Source: Pogona vitticeps (taxonomy: Eukaryota; Chordata; Lepidosauria; Squamata; Agamidae). From it: 64,000 nucleotides of DNA. A model generated the notes under the pieces. The model worked only from the letters and a program-made list of their open reading frames with translations, did no database searches and had not been told where the DNA came from. A program made the translations under genes and the position numbers. The first letter of the stretch is position 1. Each line of letters begins with the position of its first letter. Where the stretch lies: the NCBI RefSeq assembly GCF_051106095.1, contig NC_135789.1:24237764-24301763 (forward strand), written 5' to 3'. Positions 34,190 through 46,739 of this stretch are shown piece after piece.

Positions 34190-34480
34190 CAAAGGTATAG
34201 AGCCAGCGTTTGCCCGCAGACAATCCTCCGTGGTCACGTGGCCAGTGTGACTAGACATGGAACGCCGTTTACCTTCCCACTGAGGTGCTGCCTATTTATC
34301 TACCTATTTATCTACTCACATTTTTATATTTTTACATGCTTTCGAACCGCTAGGTTGACAGGAGCTGGGACAAGCAACGGGGGCTCACTCCGTCACGTGG
34401 ATTTGACCTTACGACTGCAGGTCTTCTGACCTTGCAGCACAGAGGCTTCAGTGGTTTAACCTGCAGCGCCACCATGTCCC
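34190..34480 (-). mobile_element. Sauria-type SINE, 3' end trimmed
   Basis: Minus-strand head 'GTGGCGCTGCAGGTTAAACC' (A box), 'AAGGTCAGAAGACCTGCAGT' (B-box region), body with 'CACGTGGCCACGGAGGA'-like and 'GGAAGGTAAACGGCGTTCC' segments. The BovB-like tail seen at 55160 is missing here. Confidence 0.8.
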
Positions 34481-35370
34481 ATAAGTGGGGGAGCGCTCCT
34501 TAAATACTTTGCTTCCCTCAAAAGCCTTAGGAGGGTCACCGTAAGCCATTTCTACCTTGATGCCACGACAAAGTCATTTTGAGAAGGAGGGGGAGGGCTT
34601 CTCCCACAAGATCCATGGGGATGCTTCCAAGCCAAAAGAAGTTTTGATGAGACGAGACCACCAGGTACGACATGGAGAGACCACCAGGCTGCCCAGGGCT
34701 CTTGATCCCAATTATTAAAAGGGACTCTGACCTCAGGAGAGAAAAACGCCTCTTAAAAAGGCATCAAATTACCTGTTTAGGAGATGTCATTGAGATGGTC
34801 GGCATGACCGAGCATCTTCCCCCCCCCCACATTTCTCACCTTTCCGTTTTGAGAGGGTCTCTCTCATTATTTGTCACTCTCTCCATCTAACATGATTCTC
34901 TCTCTGGAAATGCTCTCTTCCTCTTTCCATCTTCCTGTAATCACCGCATGGGAATGCAGTCCAGAATGATGGCAATGTTGTTGATGGATCTCACCCCACC
35001 TGGTCGAGCCGTTGCCGCCTCCAGGAGTGGGTCTTTGGCAAAGTTAATGGCTCTTCGTGGCCTCTTTGAAACCAAGCTTGCCCAGGGATACTTTCCATTA
35101 CAAAAATGATTAACAATGATAGATGGATGGAGAGAGAGAGCAAGACTGGGAAATTTCACTCCTATGCCCAGCAAATACCATGAGAACAGTAGTAAAGGAC
35201 AATCATCCTTGCTCATCAAAAAGTCCTGGTGCTTTGTTCCCATGAGCCCAGATTCCACTACCACACTGGTTGCATTATAGGGAGGTGAACAAGAAAGACT
35301 TAATGTTTCGTGTTTCTCTGGCATTTCTTTCATTCCAGGAGTTCCTTGGGTCTGAATGAATCAGGCCACC
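34481..35370. other. Intergenic; no gene recognised
   Basis: No recognisable repeat or exon. Confidence 0.4.
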
Positions 35371-35372
35371 AT

Positions 35373-35467
<95 letters not shown>

Positions 35468-35540
35468 TTCATTTATTTTATTTTATTTTATTTTATTTTA
35501 TTTTATTTTATTTTATTTTATTTTATTTTATTTTATTTAT
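35371..35540. repeat. (ATTT)n-(TTTTA)n microsatellite
   Basis: About 26 ATTT units are followed by about 12 TTTTA units. The sequence after it ('ACCCCGCCTATCTG') resembles the reverse complement of a LINE 3' UTR, so the array may have grown from the A-rich tail of a minus-strand L2/CR1 copy. Confidence 0.95.
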
Positions 35541-35806
35541 ACCCCGCCTATCTGTTCATTTTGACCACTCTAGGCAGCATGGCTAATCTAACATGGCTAA
35601 TCCTGTTTGTTCCCTTTTCATCTAAATTATTCCCACTTGCCATCATTTCAGGTTTGTTTTCCTGGGTTTTCTTGAACTATTAGCTGATTGCTGTTCTATT
35701 TGTGTATATGTGTGGTTAATTTTTTTAAAAAAAAACATCATTTGTGATTTATTTCATGTTTATGTGAGTTTGGATATAAACCACCCAGAGTCATGCGCAG
35801 CATAAT

Positions 35807-35998
35807 ACAGAATCATAGAATAATGAAGTTGGAAGGGGCCTAGAAGGGCATCAAGTCCAACCTCCTGCTCAGTGCAGTTGTCCAATTTTCTCTTGTAACA
35901 CCTCCAGCATTGGAGCGCACAACACCTCCCAAGGTCATTGATTCCATTGTTGTACTGCTCTAACAGTTAAGAAGTTTTTCAGTCTACAAGTGTAACAA
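35807..35998 (-). mobile_element. CR1 LINE 3' end
   Basis: Starts 'CAGAATCATAGAATAATGAA' and contains 'CAAGTCCAACCTCCTGCTCA' and 'GTACTGCTCTAACAGTTAAG', parallel to the copy at 14925. Confidence 0.8.
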
Positions 35999-36037
35999 AG
36001 GAACGAATGAACGAATGAACGAACGAACGAACGAACA
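35999..36037. repeat. (GAAC)n/(GAAT)n microsatellite
   Basis: Tetramer run directly at the inner edge of the CR1 fragment. Confidence 0.85.
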
Positions 36038-39000
36038 GCATTGCATCAAAGGAGGCTTGTGTTTGGGCTTTAGATTTTGCAGTTGCAGTATAAGAGCAGG
36101 AAAAACTTTCTTCGGCGCTGAGCTGGAGGAGAGAGATTTACCTGTGTCTCAATAAGCAGGTAAGCCTTCCCCTCTCTGGCGGGCGCTTCCTGCCGAGAGA
36201 AGACTTAAGTATTTGATTTGGGTACAAGTGACAGATAAGGTAGAACAGGCAGCCAGATGTAAGAGCTGCCATCTCTTGAGGATTTCAGAGCAAATCAGCT
36301 TGCCAGCCTGGAGGATGATGTCTCGGGCCCCGCTAGCAGCATGTTCAGATTTTGCGAGACAGACACAATTTATTTGGCCCGCAAATATTGTTTCTTCCTC
36401 TTTATTCAATGAAGGTGCCGAATGTTTTATGAGCTCGAGTATTAACTCGGTGGCTGAGGCTGGGGGGGGGGGGGAGAGGCAGGCGTCGTCACCTGGGGAG
36501 GCAGGCGGTTGAACTGATAAGACGGGCAGAGCGCAGTGTGCGCATCGCGGGCCACGGCTGCAGGTATTTTGTGCGGCTTTCGAAGATTGCATTAAAATGC
36601 AAATTTCCCCCAGCCTGCTGGGAGCAGATAGTAAAAAGCACTAAACAGGCAGGAGGCATCGCGTTGCGCAGGAGGCGAGGCGGGCCGGCGACAGAGCACG
36701 GGGGCACTTTTTAATTATTTTCCTCGCCGCCTTTTTAAATGAGATTGGGCATGTTTTCTCTGACAAGCAGTGGCAACAAATAAACAACGCCGGAGTCCAC
36801 CGCACAAAGGCTGGGTGGGAAGAGAGAAGGGAAGCCAGCCAAAGGGCTTCTCTTTCACCCCCACATTAGGTCCAAAAACGAGATTTCAAGATGGTCCTTC
36901 TTGGCCTGGAGCTCCTGTCTAATTTCCCCGAGCACTGAGCTGTGCAGTACTCCCTGGTCAGGTTGTTCTGTAGGGTTCTGTTTGGAAACAGCTCAAGGAG
37001 AGAACACTGTGGTGATCAATGAAAGTCCGCTAAGATTTTGGAAGAAGACAACCATCACCCCAAAGAACTGTGGTCTACTCCTCCCGTTCCACATGGGAAT
37101 CCGCTAGGTTGCAGGTCCGAACCACCTGTCAGCTCTTCCCATGGGGGCCTATGAACCCCTAACTCAGAGCTTGAAAAAATGATGTTGCTAATTAGGGGCA
37201 ATACATCAGGAAGTTCAGTGCATATCCTTTTGGTGTGAACAATAGCCATGGTTCCTTTGCCATCAAATATATACTATTTTAATCATCTGAACCTTTGTCA
37301 CCCAGTCAGACCCAATGCAATGGCATTGATGCCTTCTTATTGTCTGTCCAAGATCTAGTTGTACACCTGATGGCCGAGGAGAACCATTGGCCGCTTCGAA
37401 CTGTTACCAGTGGCTTTAAACTACCAACAGTTTTGGGCTTCCCCCCAGAGACGCAGCTACCTGAAGAAGTGTGCATGGGCCCATGAAAACTTCTGAAAAA
37501 ATAAAATTGTCTTCTAGGTGCAACATGGTTATTTCTGGTAACTCAGAGTTTGTTTTTCAGTCTTGCATCTCACAACGTGTCTTTAGTCCATGGGGTGCTT
37601 TCCTTTCCTCGAACACTGTCCAGAATGTTCCTCTTTCTTTGGTTGTCCGCGACACTCATTCTTTTAATTTGGTCCTTATTAGGGACTCAACCCTACCTTG
37701 TCTGAAGACATCTGAATCTAAGAGTCTAGTGGTAACATGGAGGTTCTCTTAGATGTTAGGGTTAGGGTTAGAGCTACCAGTGGTGCCATCTGAGGGGAGA
37801 GCGAGCCTTAATGCCACCAAAAAGCCAAAGATGCCTGAGCCCCCAAGAAATCTCACACAATTTCTCGGGCGTTTCTTGGGCTTCTTCTTCTTTTCTGAAT
37901 GAAATTTCAGTTTATGACGAGTTATCACGGCTGCTACCCAAAAATCGTGTCTTTCTTGGACGAAAGAAAGGGCTTTCGGCTGCTTAGAATGGTTCTGTGG
38001 GAAGTCCCACCACCACCACCACAAAATGAGAAAAACAAGAGGGGGGGCCCTCTCATTTTTATAGGAAGCCAAAAAAATTTCTCACCAGTCCAGAGGAATC
38101 GCAAGATAATGGAAATAAACGGAGAATGGGAAGAGTGTTGTGTGAGGGCGTGCATCCTTTACTTCCTTACACCACAGGCTCTCAGCTAGGCTGGTTGATT
38201 TCCATCTTCTTCCTCTTGCTTTGATTCATGGAGTTTCTTTCCCCCAACAGGAGTCTGTTTGGATGGCGCTTCCTGCTGAAGAACCGTGTCTGTCTCCTGA
38301 GAACAGCAGTCCTGAGAGGTGCCCAAGCAGCCAACGAAAGAGGACAAGGGACCATCAAGCGAAGACTCGGGTGCCGTTTGGCCAATGCGCGGCTGGGCCA
38401 TAAGCTCTTCTACAAGATGCCTGTTGAGTAAGCTCTCCGGGTGTAAATTATTCACAGAAAAGCAAGGGAGTGAACCGCCGGCTGCAGAGGGGCGGGAGGT
38501 GCCAACACTGTGCAGAAACGGAGCAGGATCTCCAGTTGGCCATGAAAAACCGATCCTCGGCGCATTTTGCTGTGGAGTCCGTAGCTGACTTTCCGTCCTA
38601 TTTGGCCAGCGTCCAACAGGGACAAGAAGCTGCCTGGGTTCCTGGAGGCGCCGCCAAAATCAACCCGAAAATCTGGAACCCCAGTCAAGCCCCTAAGGGA
38701 CCTTGATGAAGAGCCGTCACAGGGTTCATGTGGCCTTTTCTAAGGCTGACACTTCCTTTACCTCTTCCCCAGGCATCCACACCCTCGAGGGCGTTTTATC
38801 GGACAAACTCTGCCACCTCTGCCTGTTTTGCGTTGGCTTCTGCTTATGATTCAGTGTATGCCAACAGAATATTTTCTCGGTGGCCATAGCCAGAGGCTGA
38901 CACTATGCTTTCTGTTTTCCTTTTTAATGTGGATTGATACGTTAGCTAAGTGGATTTATATGCACCAAGCAACTCCATAACAAGCATCACGTTTTAGAAA

Positions 39001-39065
39001 ATCCTGATTTGGGTGTGGTGAGACTCAGTCTGTACACAGCTGAGTGGTGCTACTCTTTCCTTCCT
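36038..39065. other. Repeat-poor intergenic stretch; candidate conserved non-coding DNA
   Basis: Three kilobases with almost no recognisable repeats. The segment 36200-36780 looks most like conserved regulatory DNA, with runs such as 'GACACAATTTATTTGGCCCG' and 'CTTTTTAATTATTTTCCTCG'. A short TTAGGG run (2-3 units) occurs at about 37756. No coding gene recognised. Confidence 0.3.
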
Positions 39066-39316
39066 GCTCTCTTTACTTTGGACATCTCATGAGAAGAGAG
39101 GACTCCCTGGAAAAGACCTTAATGTTGGGAAAGTGTGAAGGCAAGAGGAGACGGGGACGACAGAGGATGAGATGGTTGGACAGTGTCACCGAAGCAACCA
39201 ACATGAATCTGACACAACTCCGGGAGGCAGTGGAAGATAGGAGGGCCTGGCGTGCTCTGGTCCATGGGGTCACGAAGAGTCGGACACGACTAAACGAACG
39301 AAACGAACTCTTTAGA
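39066..39316 (+). mobile_element. LINE BovB 3' end, intact reading
   Basis: Translation reads without a break through 'FGHLMRREDSLEKTLMLGK', 'KRRRGRQRMRWLDSVTEATN' and 'NLTQLREAVEDRRAWRALVH' to a stop. The tail 'AGAGTCGGACACGACTAAAC' is followed by GAACGAAAC repeats. About 250 bp, strongly 5'-truncated, and much less decayed than the copy at 5.0 kb. Confidence 0.92.
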
Positions 39317-40189
39317 CTGATTTCATGAGCTGCATCCACAGCACGCTACACAAAGCAATTTGACTTAATCTGTAAAGAGAGAAAGCTGCCATGGCACCTC
39401 TTAACTCCAAGACTCCCAAGCCTGGATGCTTCAGTTTTCCTTTTCCCTCCTCATCCCTTTTTCCTTTCGTGTTGCGCCTTTTTTATTACAAATCTGAAGG
39501 TGGGTACTTTCTTATCTTTATTTCCTCTCTTTTTTAACATGCATAATTGACCTCCTTCCCCGTTTTAAAGCAAGAGATCAAAGCTACAAATTAAAGCCGT
39601 GGGCTTTTCCTAACAGGCCTAGAAATGGCTAGCATTGCACGGGCTGTAGTCCCAGGGGAGGCTTGGCCCTCTCGTGACTATTCAAAGCTCTTGCTTCCAT
39701 TTGCCTCTTTAAAAGGACTTCTCTAGCCCGACAGTGAGGAAACTACGGTCCTCCCAGTGCTGAGAGATTCCATGTCCCATCAGCCATGACCCCCAGCCCA
39801 ATAGATGGACCTTGTAGTCTACCAACCTCAAAAGCCACGTATTCTGCCCCCTCTTTTTTGTGGGAATATACGGAGAAATCTGCTGGAATATTCTTCTTGA
39901 TAGCTCAGTATGAAGTGATAGCATTTCAGGTGCTATTTAAAAAAATAAGAACTGGTCTTTCACATACAGTATATCTTATTATGTTCTGGTTGGCCAGTGA
40001 TGCCACTGTTCCCTGAAGGTGCTTTTGGTACAGACTTTTTGAGCTTTCGGATGTAGCCAATCCCACCCTCACACCCACCTCACAGGGCTGGCGTAGCTCT
40101 GGCCCGTTGGCACCAGACTGGCCATATTTCCAGCCCCCCCTAAACATGTCCTGCCTTCCCTCGGCTTATCGTGCTAGCCCGCCGCCACC
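39317..40189. other. Intergenic; no gene recognised
   Basis: No recognisable feature. Confidence 0.4.
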
Positions 40190-40270
40190 GCCTCTCATGG
40201 GGTCTCTCCTCCAGTACAGGGAGCCTCTCAGTGGGTTTCGATACCACCGCCCATGGTCTCCTTCCGGGCC

Positions 40271-40309
<39 letters not shown>

Positions 40310-41515
40310 GGATGGGACTCGGAGGCCCTCTTTGAAGGAGTCTCCGGTCCTTCCTAGAGGAGAGAATCCAGGAGGTGGGGCTGGAGGGGGGGATTTCTCT
40401 TCAAGACCCTGGCCTTTTGGCCCGTGGGGTCCCTCGGGGTTCTCTCTTGTCCCCTACGCTATTTAGCACCCACAGGAAACCACTGGGAGAAGCGGTCTGG
40501 CGTTTTGGGGTTCGGTCCCACCAGCATGCGGATGACACCCAGCTCGGTCCCTCCTTTCCACCTAAATCCGAGGAAGCTGCCTCCGCTCTAGATCAGGGTC
40601 TGATGTTATTAATGGACTGGATGAGGGCGAATAAACTGGCACTTAATCCAGGCAAGGCGGAGGGCCCCCCGCTCAGTCGGGAGGTGGATCAAAGCATAAG
40701 GATGCCGCCTGTGCTGGATGGGGTTACGCCCCCTCTGAAAACACAGGCGAGCAGCTTGGGGGGGGGGGGTTGCCCTTTCTGGATTTGTCTCTGAGCCTGG
40801 AGGCCCAGGTTTCGGCAGTGGCCAAGAGTGACTTTGCACAGTTAAAACTAGTGCGTCGGCTGCATCTGTTCCTGAAGAGGTCTGATCTGGCCACTGATCC
40901 GATCTCTACATCCTAGTTACATCTTGTTTGGACTACATGGGGACCGCCTTTGGAAACTTCAGAAGGTCCAAAATGCTGCTGCCCGCTTGTTCACTGAGGC
41001 CGGTTACAGGGATCACTGGCTGCTGATCTGTTTCCAGGCACAATTCAAAGTGCTGGTTTTAACCTACAGAGCCCTGAACACCTTTGGTTCAAACTATTTC
41101 AAGAACTGCGTCTCCCTTTACGGAGGGAGCATTTCTCTTGGTCCCGCCACCTTTACAGGCGCCTTTCGTGGGGACAGGTGCCTTCTCTGCGGCTGCTCCC
41201 AGACTCTGGAACTCCCTGCCACTGGAAGCCCAGCTGGCCCCATCTCTACTATCGTTCTGCAAGCAGGCAAAGACCTTTCTCTGTTCCTTAATGACGGGTG
41301 GTCTGAGAGGGGTTTTAAAATGGGCTGTTTGTGTTCTGCTGTTCTAAATGTGCTTTAATACTGATCTTAGTTACCATTTTGATATAATATTTATTTCATT
41401 CTTCATATACTTACTGTTTTAGCTTTTCAATACTGTTTTAATGATGCAAGTCCCCTTGGGTCCTTTTGGGGAGAAAGGCGGCATAGGAATAGTTTAAATA
41501 AATAAATACATAAAT
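40190..41515 (+). mobile_element. L2 LINE, RT to 3' UTR, 5'-truncated
   Basis: Plus-strand translation shows 'GVPRGSLLSPTLFSTHRKPL', then 'HADDTQLGPSFPP' (the YADD motif has become HADD), 'MDWMRANKLALNPGKAE', 'KVQNAAARLFTEAGYRDH', 'QAQFKVLVLTYRALN' and 'AFSAAAPRLWNSLPLEAQ'. The 3' UTR ends in an AAATAAATAAAT tail. A (TC)n tract at 40271-40307 sits inside the RT region. Several frame breaks. Dead. Confidence 0.9.
40271..40307. repeat. (TC)n microsatellite inside the L2 copy
   Basis: Uninterrupted TC run at the same place in the RT coding region as the (GA)n run of the minus-strand L2 copy at 63389-63421. Confidence 0.95.
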
Positions 41516-42142
41516 GTTGGAGATCACTCCTTCACGGAGTTGTTGGCAGCAGGGTACAACAACAGGTCTTTGGGAGTCATCGGCCCTTTTCGTGGGAGCT
41601 CCCCAGGCTGCTGAATTAATTTGGGAATATACAATACCATGTATTGGTTCTGAGAAAAAATTACTGATAAATATTCATACCCTTTGCTCTTTGTCCTTAA
41701 GATCTGCTTCAGAGTTTGCACACAGCTCCTCCCTTGTCATTCGGTGACAGGATCAACCCTTGTCATCGCAAACTCAATCGCCGTATTGTTTTGACTTCAG
41801 TCTCAATTCCCAACCAAAGACTAAATGGAATTATTATTTTTCTGTCGCTTCCAGCTACGAAACGGAGGCATTGCCGAGGACCGGCTGATCAACGACCTGT
41901 GTGTGTATGTGTGAAGTGATAAAATTAAGGTGATGGCTGTGCCTCCACACGATATTCGACAACCCCAGAGAGCCTTTGACCCCACCAGCCTTTTGTTGGT
42001 CGGGTCAAAAGATTTTCAGCAAAGGCACCCTGTGATTTTGAGGCGAGGACGTGGAAATCAAAAGACCAAATCAGAAAGTGATGGATGAACCCTCTAAGAA
42101 AGTCCGAGGTTTCGTTGGAAATCCCAGCCACTGAGGTTTTAG

Positions 42143-42145
<3 letters not shown>
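41516..42145. other. Intergenic; no gene recognised
   Basis: No supported feature. Confidence 0.4.

Positions 42146-42182
<37 letters not shown>
42146..42182. repeat. (CT)n(GT)n microsatellite
   Basis: CT run followed by a few GT units. Confidence 0.9.
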
Positions 42183-42308
42183 ACAGTAGGCCCTCTTTTT
42201 CTGCGGGATCAGTATCCGCTGATTCATTTATCCGTGGTCTGAAAATATTAAAAGAAGTTGAACTCCATGGTCTTCAAGGCCCCTTCCCACTCCATGATTC
42301 TGTTTCTA
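42183..42308 (+). mobile_element. Tigger-like MITE left end followed by CR1-type terminus
   Basis: 'CAGTAGGCCCTCTTTTTCTG' and 'GGGATCAGTATCCGCTGATT' form the MITE end (to about 42250). 'GGCCCCTTCCCACTCCATGA' with 'TTCTG' (42255-42308) is a CR1-like 3' terminus. The junction may be a recombined or nested pair. Confidence 0.55.
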
Positions 42309-44059
42309 CAATTCACCATCCGATGAGCTAAAATATAGTTTCTTCAATTTGTGCCTAGATTTTGGTGTTTTGAGCCTTCTACTAAATGGGCTGTTCCTTC
42401 CCCTCCCTCCGGTAATCAATAGCAGCTACAGAACGATGGATCCTGCACAAGAGAGCAAGGGAGAGGATGTCGTCTTCCCCCGGCCACCGCTTCATCCTGA
42501 TGTCACCCTGCAAGAACCCTTGCAACCATCTATGGCTGTGATCCATAATGAAGAGCCACTGGCTTTACAAAAGACCCCCTTCCACATGGTGAGTGAAATT
42601 TGTTTCACTGAATGGACTGCAGGGTTTTTTTGTTTTTGTTTTGTTTTAAGTGAGGAAGGTTTGGAAGGAAGGTTTGGAGCAATGGGTGACTAAACCACTG
42701 CGGATCCCATTCAGATTCGTCATATTTTATAAACGTTGCCAGTAAGAGGAAGCTTAGGCTCAAAAAGTGGGACATAAATTTACTAAATAAGGCTACCTTT
42801 AAGAGCTTTTCTGCCTTCCTCCAGGTAACTTGGGGAAATTCCATTTGCTGAAACAGTCAGAAACACCGTCAGGCGGACAAACCTCCGAGTCCCTGAATGC
42901 AAAGCGTGCATTAATGTGTCATTTCTGCCTTGCTTAACAAGCCACATTGGGGCAGGGGCGGCAGCTTCCATGTCCTGGCATGTCGTAACGCAATTACAAA
43001 GTTTTAAGAGGCTCTGGTATCTCTACAGACATTCTTATCGGTTAATTTAACAACAAGCCATAAGAAACCCCACAAAGGGAAGTATTAATTTGATCGACAG
43101 AGTCTTTTAATGATGTGTCCAGGATCATATAACCTGGTGGGAAAGGGGGGGGGGGGGAGCTGGCGATGCCTCCATCAGGCAGCCATGCAGATCCACTTCC
43201 AAGACTGCCATTGAAAAGGAAAAGGAAGAAATAAGGTTTCTAAAGTCCATGTTTCTAGGTAACCAAGGCCAATCCCACGAGCCACATCCTGCCCAGTCAT
43301 TTGAGGAGGAATTATCCGCAGAGAGGGCAGAATACAGGAGCCGGTGGATCGTCTGGAGATGGACATTCCCGGGCCTCATTTTCAGAAATGAGAGCAGGGG
43401 CCCGGCTGTCATCAGGCAGTATCCTGTCTCTCCTTCCTTCCACTCCCCCCCCCCACAAAAGGCCTACTCTAAAAGACAGCCAGCAGGCTGTTTCGAACTC
43501 AGATCTTCTACATGATGAAAATCGGGAAGCCCGCATTTGCAAACTGCCTTCCAGACCACCCGCTATTAACCTGTTGCTGGTTTGGTGTGTCACGGCCCGA
43601 TGTGAGTTACGACAGCCTGGCAAGGTGGGCCGCTGCTCAGGCTGGTCCCAAAACAAAACAGATGGAAGTGAAGGTTTCTTGCTGGAGTCCTCTCGGCCAA
43701 AAGCAGGCACCCGATTATATGCAGGAGACTCGCGCTCCCTTTCCCTGAGTGGAACTTTTAAAAGACATAAAAACCTTTGGGATTCTTACATTCATAGGCA
43801 CCCAGGTTAAAATAGGCACCCAAGTCTCGGATCAGGGCCTTGCACCCATTTCTTCTGTCCTCCAGGGAAAAGAGTAGTGGAGGGGAAGGGATTTTGACCC
43901 CAGCCAGAATGTACTTTACCTCCCAATGAAAAACGATCTATTTTAGCTATTCTTTCTCAAAGCCAAAGGGAGAGAGACCACCAGGGTAACGTGTCATTTG
44001 GGTCTCCCCAGCTGCTGCTTAGCAAGGGTGCCGGGAGACCACGTCTAAACCTACTTAGG
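42309..44059. other. Intergenic; no gene recognised
   Basis: A frame at 42349-42693 and frames at 43125-43810 lack domains. Poly-G and poly-C runs lie at 43146 and 43447. No supported feature. Confidence 0.4.
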
Positions 44060-44150
44060 AGAATTGGCTTCAGCCCCCTTGGAGAGAGCTTGTAAAGTTC
44101 AGGCTGAAACCCAGAGCGGCTCCATACACACACCTTTGACCTGAGGCGCC
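44060..44150. mobile_element. Foldback MITE family B, right arm
   Basis: 'GAGAGAGCTTGTAAAGTTCA' and 'GGCTGAAACCCAGAGCGGCT' match the right arms at 58330 and 58630. Confidence 0.55.
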
Positions 44151-45599
44151 TCCAGCTTTGGCTGTTGGTGCATCCGTTCATATTTTCTTTTCCAAGCCAT
44201 GGAAATAATTTTTAAAAGCACAATAATTTGGGTTTAAATATAGCCCTCCTGACACAGCCTGCTTAAATTCCAGGGTGCCACTGCACAGTGCAGATTTTAC
44301 TCCTCCCATCTGCCTCCCAAAGTGCGGCAGGATGACCTGTGGCGATACTCCATTTTGTTTCCAGATACTGCTCGGTTCAAACGCGGTATATCAGCTGCCG
44401 GTTAAATTATTTAGCAGCCAAGGCCGTCGGTCAGAGTTGCCTTCGTTCTGAGTGTTAATCTGCATTTCCCTCGTTGGGGATGTAAGCCAGGGCGTCCTCA
44501 TAAAACCCTCGTCTCCAGCTGGGTCTTTGGTGCGCGGATGTAATTACCGCGGTACAATCATGAACTCGCAGGGTACCGGGGGTCACCTGCAATGAGGCAT
44601 ACAGCTGTCTCACAACAGCAGGCCACTTCTCAAAATGGAGTCGAAAAATAAAGATATTACATGGATTAGAACTCGGGCCCCAGGGGAAATCTCGATTGGG
44701 CAGAGAGCAAATGCCAGCCGTGTGCAGGAGCCATGCACAGCAGAAGCCCAAAGTTGGGGGGAGGTGGGGGGAGAGAGAAAAATGCAGGCTTTTCCCAACC
44801 CAATAAATATTTTTGTTACTTGGAAGATTCATGCACGGCCGAGGTTCCAGTGTGATGCATCAGCCACGCTTAATGGTTGCATGGAAAAATCCCAGCCACC
44901 CCTTCCCACCCCATAATGCAGCTTGGCTTTTGAGCGGTGTGGACCCCCAGTATCTAAATTTCGGAATATATAGGAATGCACCAGTGGGGCGGAACTGAGC
45001 AGCCAACGTTGGTGGCTCTGAATTGGCCACAAATCCGGGTTTTCGATCCCAATTGTTGAAGAGCTCTCCAGAGCCCTGGACCATTTGCCTGACATGGATT
45101 CAGAAGATTGGATAGCTTTTTTTTTCCCCAGTGAAAGTCTGGAGGAAACCCTGGACTGGATCTGTCACCCCGCTGACCCTGGAGCCGCCAGCATTTGCTG
45201 GATTTGAGACAGATTCGTACACCTTCTAGCCACTTTAAGCAGCGTGTTTCAGCTCACCGTTGCAAGCAGCCACGATGGGGGCCACTCCTGGCTACACATC
45301 CACCCCAACAGTAAGTCATTTGAGGCGTGTTTGGATAGATCTGCTCTTTCTCTCTTTCCCATCAAACTCAGAGCAGGAAAGGACATCAAATCTTTACAGT
45401 CCTCTCTCCTTTCACTTTTTGCACCAGGGCTTTCTCTCCCCACTCGTACCCTTTCTCCCTCCATCACCACCCTTTGTAACCCTGTGCCCAGAACATGGTC
45501 ACCTTATGGATTTGGACTATCAATGCCCAGATTCCTCAGTCAGCTGTACTGATTGGGGATTCTGGGAGTTGGAATTCAAAACATGAGGTTTCTCAGTGC
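44151..45599. other. Intergenic; possible conserved non-coding block
   Basis: The segment 44180-44650 is repeat-free with motifs such as 'TTAAATTATTTAGCAGCCAA'. No gene recognised. Confidence 0.3.
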
Positions 45600-45772
45600 T
45601 AACCAGGCATGATGGAAGCCTCTGTCAAGGGCTACAGAGTCGGAACCGACTCATACCGATCCTAACAGTTCCATGCCCCCCGTGAGTTTCCATGGCCAAG
45701 TGGAGATTCAAACCCAGGCCTCCAGAGTCCAAGCCTGTCATTCTATCCACTACACCACACGGGGTACCATGG
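45600..45772 (-). mobile_element. tRNA-derived SINE, second family
   Basis: Minus-strand reading starts 'CCCCGTGTGGTGTAGTGGAT' (A box), continues 'GACTCTGGAGGCCTGGGTTT' with 'GAATCTCCACTTGGCCATGG', then 'AACTCACGGGG'. This head and body differ from the other SINEs in the window. Confidence 0.72.
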
Positions 45773-46739
45773 TGGACGAGAGGTGACCCTAAAAGCTTGG
45801 GGCAGTTGCCCTCTGCGTGGGTCCCGCCAGGCCAGGTGGATTCTCTGAATTGTAGTCCGTTCCAAAAGAATCAACCTTTATAGCATAAGAAAGGATTTAA
45901 AGAAAAGCCTTGAAACTTTGTGCCTGCACATCTTTCTTCTCGCTCTCTCCTCTGAAGCTGACCAGACAAAAACTGTTCCAATATAGGATCTGAATCTGCT
46001 AGTCGCCTGGGGCGATCGTTCTTCTTTGTCTGTCCGACCATATCGACTCTCCCTTGACCGTTTCTCTCTTGGGCAGAGAATCAGCAGATTAAAAACACAA
46101 CAGGATGGGATTTCAGGGCTCATCCCAAAAAAGTGAGGATCGTTCCCCCCCCCCCCGGATCACTCACTCCAAGCTTCTATAACTATTTCAACTTAAATGT
46201 AATCTGATTCTTCCAATTTGAACCTCGACCCCATAAAATAGCCATCCTCTTCTCATCTCACTGTTTCCTCCCCCCTTTTCTGCCCCATGTCCACCCCTTT
46301 TGTTATCTTTCCCTTTCCCCAAGGAGGGGGGGGTTCGATGTAAGGCACCCCAAAGATGACATCACGGTGGATGTTGAGGGAATTTGAATTCTGCACATCC
46401 TCCCGTAGGGACTAGAGGCTTGTTCGAGCAAAGAAACAGACAGGGATGCTGCATCTGAAATCAACTGGGTGCCAAATTAAATGGAATTAAATTGAATAAA
46501 ATAAAACAGACCCTGTTCCCAAGTGAAGGAAAATAATCCTGCAATGGAAGGAAAGCAGATTGATTTGGATATACAAGTAACATCATGTAGATCCGTTAAA
46601 CAAATCCGAATCAATGGATGATGAAACCACCTTTTAAACACAAGCTAATACTATGTGTAGAGACCTGTAGGAAATCTACAAAAGGGGGGAGGAACAGAGT
46701 TCACCATCCAGGCTCGGTTGAGTTGGTTTTTTTAATCAA
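45773..46739. other. Intergenic; no gene recognised
   Basis: Contains a poly-C run at about 46146 and short AAT-rich sequence at 46480-46510. No supported feature. Confidence 0.4.

Noticed and set aside
37750-37775. TTAGGG units suggesting an interstitial telomere
   Set aside because: Only two to three units; too short to be more than chance.
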